From: Prunus persica
Lineage: Eukaryota; Streptophyta; Magnoliopsida; Rosales; Rosaceae
Direction: 5' to 3'
Assembly: GCF_000346465.2 (NCBI RefSeq)
Contig: NC_034013.1
Span: 5,315,791 to 5,379,790, forward strand
DNA: 64,000 nucleotides
Of the stretch, positions 49,137 to 60,610 are shown in pieces. Position 1 is the first letter of the stretch. Every line of letters begins with the position of its first letter. A program made the translations under genes and the position numbers. Under the pieces are notes generated by a model. It saw only the letters and a program-made list of their open reading frames with translations. It had not been told where the DNA came from and searched no databases.

Positions 49137-49372
49137 TGTTGGCGTAACTTATGAACCATTGACTTTCTTTCCTTACACACCAAGGATTCCCATTATAATT
49201 GTATTTGATTTACATTAATTCATGATTTCCTACTATAAATAGAAATAGAAATTTATTATTTACTTGACAACTAAGGCTCCGTTGTATTATAAATATGACC
49301 TCCTACAAAGAGAGGAATATACCGAAAATTTCCACAAACAAATATTCTCATATTAGGTTTCATATTTTAGTA
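49137..49372 (+). repeat. Copia 3' LTR
   Basis: 236 bp, same length as the 5' LTR; starts TGTTGGCGTAAC and ends TTTTAGTA, followed by the GGTTT target duplication. Confidence 0.9.
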
Positions 49373-49654
49373 GGTTTATGTTCTTTTCTTTTTTTCTTTT
49401 TTTCTTTGTCGTTTTGATGCTAGGTCATTTAAAAAAATTGAATGTGCCTAGACCAAAATGACGCCGTTTTGGCCATGCATTTTTGGAAAAAAAACAAAAC
49501 AAAACAAAAAAGCAAGGCTGTGCAGAGACCTTTCGTTGAGAACCTTGTGTGCATGATATTGTCGCTCATTTGCTAGCCATAAGGTCACCCAAGGACTCCA
49601 CAACCATTTTTTCCAGCATTCATAGGGTCGTCTGACCCCATTTGGCCCTCTGTG

Positions 49655-49711
49655 CATCTGCCCCTAGACAAGGGTAAATGCTCTTAACCACTTGAGCTAC
49701 GAGCCCCTTAT
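49655..49711 (-). repeat. tRNA-like SINE head
   Basis: On the - strand it reads GGGGCTCGTAGCTCAAGTGG then TTAAGAGCATTTAC, with an A-box-like TAGCTCAAGTGG. The downstream - strand sequence runs through about 150 bp to a T/A-rich end near 49490. It does not fold as a complete tRNA (no clear T arm), so a tRNA-derived SINE fits better than a tRNA gene. Confidence 0.45.
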
Positions 49712-49984
49712 TGCAACAAATTGTTGTTTAATAATGGCATTATTGTTAGGTTTTAAGGATTAACTCTAAGAATATAATGATTTGTTTTTAAAATTTAGGA
49801 TGAAACCACCATCTTTTTTTTTTGGGGGGAGAAAAAGTAATATTAATTATTGATGACACATATCATAGTACAAACAAAGCCACAAAAGAGCCAAAATGAG
49901 TACAATAACTCCAATGAGCAAACACAACAACATGTTGATTTGATCTGGAGAGAAGTACGCATAAACTGACAAATACTCAACCCC

Positions 49985-50098
49985 CTAATTCAGCACACTA
50001 TATGTGCAAAGGTCTTGGGTTCGAGCCCTAGCATCTGTGTAGTGTGTATGAGTTTAGTATGCTATCGCTCCGCTCAATAGAAAAGGTCCTTAAAAATA
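49985..50098 (+). repeat. SINE-like fragment with B box
   Basis: It contains GTCTTGGGTTCGAGCCCTAG, with GGTTCGAGCCC like a polymerase III B box. A body of about 75 bp with GTATGCTATCGCTCCGCTC follows, ending in an A-rich tract. It is probably tRNA-derived and 5'-truncated. Confidence 0.45.
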
Positions 50099-50284
50099 AG
50101 CACACTAAATGCATTGTGGTACAAGTAGAAAGGATCACGAGCCTCTACATTTAGCATCGGTGCATTTGTTTGCATTTACTAAAATCTTTACAATTTCATT
50201 AATCTGATGAGGTTAATTAATCCACATCAGCATAGTTATATTATCTTTAAAAATCACATGTTGTACCGTATCACCCTTTTCACA

Positions 50285-50286
<2 letters not shown>

Positions 50287-50319
<33 letters not shown>
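50287..50319. repeat. (CT)n microsatellite
   Basis: 33 bases of CT, about 65 bases before the MITE at 50384. Confidence 0.95.
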
Positions 50320-50321
<2 letters not shown>

Positions 50322-50383
50322 GTCTCCCTCTTCCTAGACTCCTAGATTCCCATGGATGTCATCCCTCAACGGTGCAACCCTAA

Positions 50384-50687
50384 GAGCACTTCAGCGAGCA
50401 AGGCTAGCCCATGCAAGAGGGGCCCCAAGGCCAGTTTTACGGTTCCAGCGGCCAAATGCAACTCGGGCAAGGTATGGGGCCCACCAACCCGGGCAAGTCC
50501 ACAGGCAAACCCTATCAAAATTAATCGTTTATGAATAAAAATTTAAAGTGAATAGTAATTGCCCTTTACCATGACAATGGGTGGAAACACACTTTGCCTT
50601 TTGTAAGGGCTAGCACTCCCTTTATGTAAATAGTAACAACTCTTACATCCCCTTGCCCTTTACCATTGCAAATGGGTGGAAATGCTC
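50384..50687. mobile_element. Tourist-like MITE with TAA target duplication
   Basis: The element is 304 bp. Its left end is GAGCACTTC and its right end, reversed, is GAGCATTTC; TAA flanks both sides (50381-50383, 50688-50690). Inside, TTGCCCTTTACCAT-type words occur twice (about 50559 and 50653). Three-base TAA/TTA duplications and GAGCA ends fit PIF/Harbinger MITEs. The interior open frames are not genes. Confidence 0.7.
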
Positions 50688-50690
50688 TAA

Positions 50691-53470
50691 TAATAAAGTT
50701 GCATTTAATTTTCCCTACCTCAATTCCTCGCACTTTTCAATTTCTCCTCAACTTCCACAGAGACCATGTTCAATATAAAGATTAGAAGAACAATATTAAT
50801 AATTATTTATTAATTAATCTTGAATCTACATGTATGTATCAAGTCCAGTATTATGTACGTATAATTCATTATTGATGGTTACCAATTCTCTAGCTTTTTT
50901 TAATTTGATTTCTTCGAATTGTTGATCGGTTTTGCTTTTATTTGCCGTATAATTCATTAGGTACGTGGTTTTGTTTCTTGTTTGCATCTGGGACTCCGAT
51001 AAAGAGGGGTTGGGATTAGACCATTGGAGAGATGATAACCATAGAAATAAAAGTTTGGGAAGAGGGTTTCTCATGAGAGGCGTGGCTTGGGGAGGGTGTG
51101 AAAGGAAAAGGGGAAGATTGCACTCATTAAAGATCTGGGGAAAGGTAATTGATACAGTACAACATTTGATTTTTAAGATAATATAATTATACTGATGTGG
51201 ATTAATTAACATCACTAGATTAATCAAATGGTCAAAATTTCAATAAATGCACACAAATGCACCGATGCTAAATACAGAGACTCGAGATCCCAAGTAGAGA
51301 ATTCCTAACATGCCATTATTCTAAAAATTATTGATTTCGTATAAAACTTTGACTGAGCAAACTAATTGATTAAACTAACATTATTGTAGGTGATAATTTT
51401 ATTTATGAACTTGGATACTAATTGATGTAACGACATTTCAATTATTCAAATTAATTATCTCATCCCATTGTTTGTTGTCATATGAATTATTAAACCGTAG
51501 TTAATTTTTTTAATACACATTACATACCAATTAGTGTCTTCTATGCTTATAGAGCTGCTGAATTAATTAACAAGTTTAGTCTTCAATGATTCAAGGATGA
51601 CTATCAGAGCAAGCAATGTGACGTTTCTCAAGACCCGAGAAAGATTCAATAACATTATTAAAAATAATTCCTCCAAATAAATTTACCATTGAAAAAACCA
51701 TGGGCGGTTCTCATTAATATTCCTCCCCCCACCCCACCCTTTTTTCTTTTCTTTTTTTTGCAAATTAAAAAGTAATATTCCCCCTTTTAAGAACCAAGAA
51801 CAAAAGTCCGTGAAGCTTCTTAACAAATTATTATTATTGTTTTCTTTTGGTCTCATTAGCGCTTCATCCAGTTAAACTAAAAATTATACCTATCAACACA
51901 TGAAATAAAAAGGGAAGAAATATTTATTAAATTGTGGAAGAATATATGCTGCCTTTGCACTAAGAAAATGTATAAGTTTGTGATTATGTCATGACGCCAT
52001 GTCCCACTAAATTTTTCATTATAATATAAATTCTTTTTATGTGGAGTGGTTTGAAACTAAGAACCTAGCAAATCCTGATTCCCTTCTCGTCACTTATCAA
52101 AAGTGCCAAAGCTTATGGTAGAGCAGATCACTAGCTTATGGTAGAGCAGCCTATTGCATCATTTCTAGACCCGAAATTAGGCTCATGATAGTAATGGTTT
52201 TCACTTTTAGTTAGGTTCAAAGGTAATCGAAACCACTTGTAATCAAGAATAAGAATATAAATTAATAGTAATACTATATATTTGAAAAAGAAGCAGCATA
52301 TATCAATTTTTCACATGATAGACAATGTAACACATTAATCAACGAGAATTTATTTTTTACGCACTTATACTCGACGGCTTAACTAGACCTTTATAAACTA
52401 ATATATATATATATATATAAATTTTAGAATTTGTAAGCGTCATTGCCACTTCAAGTCTATGTGTAACTTCTTATTTTAAATTAGTAACAAACCCTAATGC
52501 CTATTTAGGAGCTCTCATGGGAAGACTTCCGGGTTAAGACATTTTTCACCCAAAAATGGACCAAAATTATAAAAAGTAAAAAATAAAAAACCTTAAAATT
52601 ATATAATCAGATATTCCAGTTACTTTTAAATCTTGACAAAAGAGGCAAGAAAGAAATCTTTTTTACTTTTTTTTATTCTTGGCCAGGAAGAATTCTTTTT
52701 TACATAAAATAATAAATAAATAAAAGTGACGCAGGACATTGAACACCTGTCTCCCCTAATATTTGGAGGTGTTGAGAATCTTCATAGCCCTTGAATGGCT
52801 CAAACCTCACAACTAATAAAAAATATTTAAAAAAATCTGAAAAAACGAATGATCTCATTAGTTTAATCGGATTTTTTAATTATGGTAAACACGTGGAAAA
52901 TTCAAAAAAGGCAAACGTAAAGGGGCACATGATTCCTAATAAAATAATAACTCACAAGTGGAATTTAAAATATTGGAAAAAATAAGTGGAAATTTTAAAA
53001 ATTAATTTAAATCCAACAGGACGACAACTGAGGGAGGTTTCATGTTTCAAAGACATGCCTGCTGCAAAGGAGGCACACGTGGGGCCTCAATACTTCCCCA
53101 CGTGTAACGTCTTGGGGGCCTCGTCGTGCTTTATGAACAAACAAAGGAAAACGTATCTGGTTACAGTCCCTGAGTATCTGAGAGCAGTTCCGGCTCAGCT
53201 TCCCAAGTAAATCCGTACAGTATTCTCTACGGTAATTTTACAAGCCTTCTCCACCACGCAAAATTTGAGGCACCTGACCAAAAACAAAAAGAAAGTAAAC
53301 TTCGAGGCAAAGTGTACTTTGATAACTTAGACTGCATGATGTAGAATAGGATTATTCAAATGTTGGTATAATTGTTGAAGACGTAAAGCATCTTCAGAAA
53401 CAGATTTGATCTATATAATGTGGACAACTTTATTTAGTTTGAAGTGTTTTATGCTCTTATTCAGAATATT
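50691..53470. other. gene-free interval
   Basis: AT-rich sequence without a supported gene. A more GC-rich patch at about 53020-53270 carries two G-boxes. A 74-codon open frame across it (52986-53210) matches no family I know. An AT run lies at 52398-52418. Confidence 0.45.
53075..53105. promoter_or_regulatory. inverted pair of G-boxes
   Basis: ACACGTGGGG (53075-53084) and its exact reverse complement CCCCACGTGT (53096-53105) enclose an 11-base spacer. Each contains CACGTG, the site bound by bHLH and bZIP factors in plants. No clear gene starts nearby. Confidence 0.6.
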
Positions 53471-53583
53471 ATATTATGTGATTTGTTGAGTCGGGGTCAG
53501 GCGTTTTGTTCTCCCCGTTATAATTCTTTGTTTAATCAATACGGTTTTTCTCGTTCCGTCAAGGTTCTCTAAAAAAAAAAAAA
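53470..53583 (+). repeat. retroposon 3' tail, family A
   Basis: It is related to 26840-26960: GGTCAGGCGTTTTGTTCTCC, then TTAATCAATACGG and a 13-A tail. This is a 5'-truncated non-LTR copy. Confidence 0.55.
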
Positions 53584-53611
53584 ACTTAAACTGCATGACA
53601 AAAAATTTGTA

Positions 53612-53706
53612 GCTCAAATAATTAAGAGCATTTACTCTGCATATTAGATTATAAGTTCGATTCCTTCCTCCCCAGTATGATGACTTGTATAAAATTAAAA
53701 TAAAAC
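53612..53706 (+). repeat. tRNA-derived SINE
   Basis: TGTAGCTCAAATAATTAAGA resembles an A box region and AAGTTCGATTCC a B box, 40 bases apart, followed by an A-rich end (AAAATTAAAATAAAA). This spacing fits a tRNA-derived SINE. Related truncated copies appear at 25139, 39157, 56418 and 56726. Confidence 0.6.
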
Positions 53707-53871
53707 ATTTAGATCACATGTTGCCTCTCTATTTACATTAAATGTATTTTTCAACTATTAAATTCTAGATTTCTTGAAAATCCAATAGTTAACAAGATGT
53801 ATCTGGTTCACTTGATTACATGCTCTAAATTTTAATGTTGTTAACTGTTTGGATTTTCATCTAACAGTTTA

Positions 53872-54215
53872 GAACATTCACAATCATATTCTCTATTTTT
53901 TAGTTAAATTTTAGCTAAAAGTATATAAAATTTATTTTAGGAGCTCTCCATAAAATTTAAACTCATGCTCTCTAGTTTAGGGAGGAGTCATAAATGTTAT
54001 AACTCTTTTTAAATTAGTCCATCTCTATTAAAAAATAATATAAAAATAATAAACATTAATTAAAGGTTTGAAATACTCATTAAATAAAGCAATATTAGCT
54101 CCTCAGATTTAGGAGCTCTTAAAGGTCTCCATATTTTAAGAGGTAGATAGGGAGCATGGTTGAAGTTGTATTTTTCTAAATCCTCCCTAAAATTTATCTA
54201 AGAAGGTATTTAGAC
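53872..54215. mobile_element. Tourist-like MITE, second copy, inverted
   Basis: It starts GAACATTCACAATCATATTC after TTA (53869-53871), and its body matches the reverse complement of 39222-39627 (shared TTAGCTAAAA, AATTAGTCCATCT, TTAGGAGCTC, TAGATAGGGAGCATG). The far end has degenerated after CTCCCTAAAATTTATCTAAG, so the second inverted repeat is lost. Confidence 0.75.
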
Positions 54216-57200
54216 TTGAAATCTACAAGCTGATTGGTTAGGATTTTTCTAAAAAGTTTGTTTGATGAGATCCATCAAGCCAATTTGATTGAATACAAGG
54301 TTTTTTTTTTCTTTCTTATATATGGTTGATTATGACATTTTATTTACATGGGGAATGCGAGAACTATCTTCCCTTTTTACCCTTCTTCAATCGTGCTTTT
54401 ATCATGCAATGCGTTGTTTGAGGATGAAGCGCTCAATATATACATTACATTTTAAAAATCATCTCTAAAAACAAAATAAATAAACACTCACAATATTAAT
54501 CAAACAATTAAAATATTTCCAATTTAGTTCCTTTTTTTTTTTTTGGGCATGAATGGTCCTCAAAAGATGCATGATATTTGCTGAAGCCAATGTGATTGAA
54601 AGGGGCTTTGTTCATCCACAGTAGAAAGTAGAAAGTTAAAAGGGTGATGACTTTCCTGCTTATTTCTGCGGACTTTATAAACAAGAATTCAAAGAAAAAG
54701 TTCATTTCTAAAAATTTACGTTTTGAAAAGAAACCACAAGTACTACAAGTTGACAGGCCGAATCAACAAATCTGTGGGTTGTTTCCAGTCCATTTCAACC
54801 AGATTTAGAAAAGCCTTGGACCAAAGGAAAAATAGGAAAACCCCAAAAAATAATTTCATACCGAGAAAAGGACAAAGTTTTGTTCTTACTCTAATTGTAT
54901 CGACATATTGCATCACCAATAGTTGAGACTGGGTTATAATTTCTTATGTGGGTAAGATTTAAATAAATTTTTTTTTTATAAGAGAAAGCTTGAAGCTTGA
55001 AATCTTTGAAATATTTTTAATTGGAGATCTGCTTGGATAGAATAGACTAATTTTTGCTTGAGCGGGCTAAGTTAATTTTTGTGATTTGAAGTGTAATGTC
55101 TAAAAATTTGTACTAAATTTCATTTTTCCCGAACATTGCACTACGCTAGAGCCCACCTTAATTCTAATATGACAGTGCCTAAAAGTTGTGGTTTTTCACT
55201 ATTCTTGTTGAATAAATAATGAAGAGGTACTAGCAAAATTTAAAAAAAAAATGTACAAAAAATATACATTGTTTATCGAATAACAGTGATGAACATATTT
55301 TTTTTTAGGTTTAGGTTAAGCAAATGAGTCACAATTTGCTCGGAGTTAAAATCGTTTCAAAGAAGAGAATCTGGAATCGTTTTAAATTCCAAGTGTGTGC
55401 AATTATAACAGCAAATAAAATATGAAAAAAAGAAAAGAAAAAAAAAACTACGAGTTGCATGGAAGCTAGTTTGTCGACCGGCTAAACAACAGTCGGTATG
55501 TTACATAGTTTTGTTTGTTTGTGTTGAGTGTGCCCCAGCTGGTTTTAACTCATTTAATTGGTACTTAAATCTCCACACAAAAAATATTTTAGTGTGCTTT
55601 AAAAAAAGAAGTCTAATTTATTTTCGAATTCTGATTTTCTACTATCCAATTACTTGTGATAGTAAAATCACTGAGATAAGTTAACATTCTTATGTTCTGA
55701 ATATCTATTTCGTGAATTGGATGATATATGTCTGCATGTGATTAATAATCGTAATTAAATATTTGATGTTTTAAAAACAACTTATATTCGATTATGAAAC
55801 CGATCGCAAATAGGTCATACCCACCCTAACAATCCTCCAAACAATTGCGTCCCCTACCCACCATGGATGGGCTATGGGGCATACATCAAACTTGCAATTT
55901 AAAGCACACTGTCGTTGTTTCAAAAGAAAAAAACAAAAAAGAGCACGTCGTTTTGATTAAGAAAAGGACTCCTCCACCCAAAAAAAGAAGAAGTATGGAT
56001 TAAAAAAGGAGATTGTCATTTCAATGCTCAATTATTCTGAGGATCAAATCATGACTAAAAAGCCTTTTCACTTTTTCTTTTTTTTTTTGTCTTTAGAATA
56101 ATCAACTTACCACTAAGCACTAACCATAATTCACTCCATGTGGGCACTGTATTTTCTTTTTCTTTTTTGGACAAAGGTAGGCACTGTATGGTTGGTCTAC
56201 TAAATTATTTGATTTGGAACTAGGGTTAGTAAAATCTGACCTACCCAACAAATCCACCACATTACAACCAAGCCCATGTTCTCTTTTTTTTTTTTTAATT
56301 CATATGCGCACAAACATATCTATCATTCAAACGACCCAAAAAAGAAATTCTTCAATTATTAGTTTTCTATATATAAAATATACATACAATTAGAGGAGGA
56401 AAACTGATATATATCATCCGGATGCACGAGTTAATACTCTTATTTATCTCAAATTATAAGAATTTGTTTCTTAAAGTATTAGGTTAATACGAGGAAAAAT
56501 TAAGTCGGCAACAAAACTTTACCACAAAAAGTCTTGCCTCATAAAATGTTCATCATTATTGATCCGACAAATCCACCACATTGAACCAAGCCCATGTTCT
56601 CTTTGTTTAATTCATCCTATATCGATCCTTCAAACTTGACAGAAAAAAAAAAAAAAATCCTTAAATTGTTAGTTTTCTTGTATACAAAACAAATATATAT
56701 ATCACTTCTCATTTATGAATTAAATACTCTTAATTATTTTGAGTTATAAGAATCTGTTTATTAAATTATAATATTAGCATAACCCTTCATTTGAATGAGT
56801 AAAAATAATTTAAAATTAAGTTAAAAGTCTGAAATTTAAGAGGAGAAAATGAAAATTCCCTTGTTTGGCAACTTAACCGTGAAATTTATCAAATGACAGG
56901 CGAAAAAAATCATGAAAATTAGGGCATCAAATTTCGAAGTTTAATTTTCACTAAAATATGCGTCATAGTGCAATTTACAAAATTCAACATATAGAAATCA
57001 AAACACTAAAATCTTCAATTGCCATAAATTGAAATGATGGAAATCTAAATTCCGTCATTTTAGAATTCTATGTAATTTTCAATTACTCCATCAAAACCGA
57101 GAACAAGTAAAAATTAAATTCGCAACAAAACTTTACCATAACAAATCTTGCCTAATAAATTTTAATATATATATATATATAAATCATTTCTAGTTAGTGG

Positions 57201-58629
57201 TCAAATTTCTTTTCGACAAGATTTCAAATTCAAATGTCTCATCCCTCATGAAAACATAGACCTAGAAACATCCTCCCCATAAGCTTTGATGTGGATGGAC
57301 CACTCCGGTCAAATTGACTCTCTTTTATATTTAAAACTTTCAACTATTCTCTGCCCCATCCAAGTTACACATAAATTTATTTAGTTTATAATATATATTT
57401 ATATATATTTTTAAACCCCACTATGCTAAAACATAAAAAGTCTTTATAGCCTTGAAAGTCATAATAAGAACTCAAAAAGTCCGTGGTTTAGTGGAGTCGC
57501 TTTCTCAACACTTGTTGCAAATGTGGTGGTTTAAGATTCTCTTTATTTAATTTTGGTTTAAGATTCCCTTTACTTTCTTTATAGTCATCTTAAAATTATT
57601 TAGTAATCAATATTAATGTGATCGATGATAATGACACTTTCTTGATTAATTATAAATAAACAAAGTTTATAAGGAGAGCAAATATTTGCAAATAAAATGA
57701 AACCAAAAATCCAACCACATCAAATGTTACTCAAACTTTTGATATATGGGGTCCTGGATGTTTTATAGGTTTTGTGTTCCTATTGATATCATATCATTTT
57801 ACTATGACTGCGTCATTTTTTTTTCTTCCTTGAACTATATTGATAATGTCAATTCATTATCGGATTTCTTTTTTAAATAAATTCTCATTGAATTATACAA
57901 AACTAGTCAGTCCACTTCAATCGTTATATTCCTAGCAATTTCATCAAAGATATCATTAAAAGTTCATTGAGAGTCTCTTGGTGATGTCACTCTATGTTCT
58001 TTACAAAAATGGCCCTAATTGCGAGTTTGGTAAATCCAATTATAAGAGCTAGACTTACTTTTGATGTCAGTTAGCATCATTCTTCGTGAAAATATTGTGT
58101 GAAATGATTAAGAGGCCGAGTTATTTGTTGAACATGTGATTTTATTTGACGGCATTTTAAATGGAATTACAGGAATATAACGAAAATATGGTGATCAATT
58201 TTATAAAATTTATACGATAAATTAGCTGAAAAAGAAGAAGAAAAAGAGCCAATTATCAATATAATTCAACAGAAACATAGCCAATTATCTTATCATTTAC
58301 TACTTAAAATTAACAAACCGATAATTATTGATTCATTTGGGTTCACTATTTGATGTTAAAAACGAAAAAAAAAAAATCAGAAGATTGCAATATTATTTAA
58401 TTCATTATGTAGTTTAAAGTTTGAATTAAAAAACCAAACAAAACCCTACCAATCTCTAGACTGTCTTAATTACCAGAAGAAGAGGACTCTCGTTAAATAT
58501 AATTTCTCCCCAATGGAAGGTTGAAGAAACGAATACAACAAAAGATCCTCTTGCTGTCCTTTAGAAAAATAAATAAATTTTTTTTTTTTTTAAAAACGAA
58601 ACGTAATGAGAATGCTCTAGAAGGATGAA
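54216..58629. other. gene-free AT-rich interval
   Basis: No supported gene. The stretch contains SINE-like fragments, an AT run at 57164-57181, and near-repeated phrases such as ATCCACCACATT...AAGCCCATGTTCTCTTT at about 56250 and 56569, which suggest a local duplication. Confidence 0.5.
56248..56776. repeat. local duplication with SINE-like words
   Basis: AATCCACCACATT, CAAGCCCATGTTCTCTTT, TTAATTCAT and TTGTTAGTTTTC-type phrases recur in order at about 56250-56370 and 56569-56690. Each is followed by a GAGTTAATACTCTT/GAATTAAATACTCTT phrase and TTATAAGAAT-TGTTT. Two diverged copies about 315 bp apart in direct orientation. Confidence 0.7.
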
Positions 58630-59150
58630 ATCTAAAACCGTGACAGTGAAGTGATACGATCCAACGGCTACAAATGCAGGAAGGAAAAGCTCCATGGCAG
58701 TAAAACCATGAGTCAGTCAGTGAACGCAATTACTTTTGTCCTGCTCGCGCCGCGTGGCAGCTTCGCAGAACCCCGAGGAGGTGTGGTGGTACAAGCAGAC
58801 CGCCACACGTGTGCAGCGGTGAATCATCAAGGAATAGGGCAGAGCGGTCAGCTGCCCGGGGCTCTCGCGGGCAGCGGCCGTGCGTAGAGGGAACAAAAAC
58901 CTCGGAGAAAGAGCTGCAGCGCACAATAAAATAAACAAATCCCAAGAAAAAGAACACCTCTTATCACGGCCCACGCCATCACCATAATGGGCCATGGGAC
59001 CCAGCGTTGATGGTTTGTGGGGGAAGTGGGGCCCGCCGGCCTAGGAAAACGACAAACGAATCTGGGGTGTGTGACGTCGTTGGAGTGAGGGGCAAGGTGG
59101 GAAAAAGTGAAACCGTGGGTTTGGGTTTTGGAGGAGGCTGGTGGGGTTAT
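58630..59150. promoter_or_regulatory. GC-rich stretch with G-box
   Basis: GC content is much higher than in neighbouring sequence. Motifs include CACACGTGTG (58804-58813, a palindromic G-box) and GTGACGTCGTTG near 59070 (a TGACG/ACGT core). It lies 1.5-2 kb upstream of the FLZ gene. It may be a distal promoter, the promoter of an undetected transcript, or an old exon; open frames on both strands (for example 58717-58995 -) match nothing I know. Confidence 0.35.
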
Positions 59151-60039
59151 TTATTAAGGTGCAATTACTTAATTGGATTTGTGAGACTTTGACTTGCACT
59201 TATGGCGCGTGAGAGGGACTTCCATGAATCACCGTACGAAATTAAAAAATCACTTGGAAGTGTCTTGAATTGAACATTTACCAAACCAAAAGGAAGAAAT
59301 CAAACAATGGAATTAGTGGTAAGGAGAAGAATTTGGTAGTGTTGAAAGCTTTTAAAGCAACCCCAAACCCAAAAGGAGTTTGGAAGGTGACTTGAAATTT
59401 CGCAAGGGACAATGCTTTCAAACCATGAACGAAAATCTAGCTACTTTTTCCTATTTACCACACTATTCATTTTACATATCTATTTGTTATTATATGACAA
59501 AAGAAATGTTCCTAGATTCTTAATAAAGTAAAAATTGGAATCGGTCAATGTTTAGAGTGTAATTAATATTTACTTTTAACACGTTTGATGGGTCTGGACA
59601 AGTATTTTGAGAGTTGTTTGGTATGCTGAGACTTAATGTATTAAATTAGACAACAATCGGACATATATAGTGTCTTACAAGTTTCACTTAGAAGGGTGAA
59701 ATTCAACTCCAATCTAATTCAAACTAGACCATCAAATGAAATTCTGCAATATATAAATAAATTATATCACATGATTGTACTACAATGCCGTATTATAATT
59801 ACTTGTCACATTGTTCTTTAAGTGAGAATGAGAGAGGAGTATTTGCATGAATGAAATATTGACCACATTGAAACTTCCCATTTTCAATTCTGGCTTGGTT
59901 TTAGCTTTTGAAACATGAAAAGCAAAGCAAAAACAAAGGTGAATGCCGTTGCCATGAGGCAATGCGAGGGGTCGACAACGACGAAAAAAATCTGTATTTC
60001 TTCTTTCAAAGGCAAATGGAGGACAAAAGGCGGTGTTAC

Positions 60040-60610
60040 CGTTACGTTTACGCGCAACGTACTCACGCGCGTGGGACCTGCCCTTCTCTCTCACAACACA
60101 CACTGACGTTAGGACGTATAGTTGAGTGCGTTTGGGTCGCGAGACGCGGGCCCCACCCAGTTCGGGAGCGCAACTGTGAAAGATCTCAGACCCCACATAC
60201 GACAACATTCTCTCTTTCTCTTCTACCCTCAAAGTTCGACGAAACAACAAGAATACCACTCCTTCAGTAGCCCCGCCCATTCCCGCCACAATGGCAAATA
60301 AACGTAATAATGGTGATAATGGAGGGTGAATGGTAATAAAGTTTTAATTTTTGTAACTTGGGCAATGCAGGTATTTTTCAGCCAATGGATTCACAAGCAC
60401 GGATTTCACAAATCTGCCGTTTGTTTATTGTTTGTTATTTACATCTCCCTCTCTCTCTCCCCTCACCAACCCCTTTTTAAAAACCCATCACCTTCTCCTC
60501 ATTTCCCCACATCTTTTTCTGTTTCTCTGGTTTTTTTTTCTCTCTGGGCACAAATTGCAACTGGGTCTTCTGAGTCTCAAACAAAAACACGAAAGATCAA
60601 AGCTTTAGAC
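60040..60610 (+). promoter_or_regulatory. proximal promoter and leader of FLZ gene
   Basis: A CG-rich patch (CACGCGCGTGGG near 60064, GCGAGACGCGGGCCCC near 60138) is followed by CT-rich sequence and CCCTTTTTAAAAACCC at about 60471, a weak TATA-like word. The leader then runs to the ATG at 60611. CGCG boxes are bound by CAMTA factors in plants; use here is inferred. Confidence 0.4.

Larger units (their letters stand above)
46588..49372 (+). mobile_element. Ty1/copia retrotransposon with LTR pair and TSD
   Basis: Two 236-bp LTRs (46588-46823 and 49137-49372) start TGTTGGCG and end in TTTTAGCA/TTTTAGTA; about nine of ten bases agree by eye. GGTTT flanks the element at 46583-46587 and 49373-49377, a perfect 5-bp target-site duplication. 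A primer-binding site (TGGTATTATAGC, 46824-46835, two changes from the tRNA-Met complement) follows the left LTR and a purine tract (AAGGGGGAG, 49128-49136) precedes the right one. Internally only the RNase H end of pol remains, and a gypsy-type LTR sequence is nested in it. The element is non-autonomous. Confidence 0.92.

Noticed and set aside
49655..49711. Functional tRNA gene
   Set aside because: Only the D-arm-like half is convincing; no T arm or acceptor pairing is visible.
50352..50538. Two overlapping 60-codon frames
   Set aside because: They lie mostly inside a MITE and match no protein family.
58717..58995. Possible - strand protein in the GC-rich island
   Set aside because: Open on several frames because of high GC; no domain recognised and no splice structure.
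60326..60610. In-frame N-terminal extension of the FLZ protein
   Set aside because: The extra 95 residues are encoded by CT-rich leader sequence, look like no FLZ protein, and the ATG at 60611 gives the usual family start.
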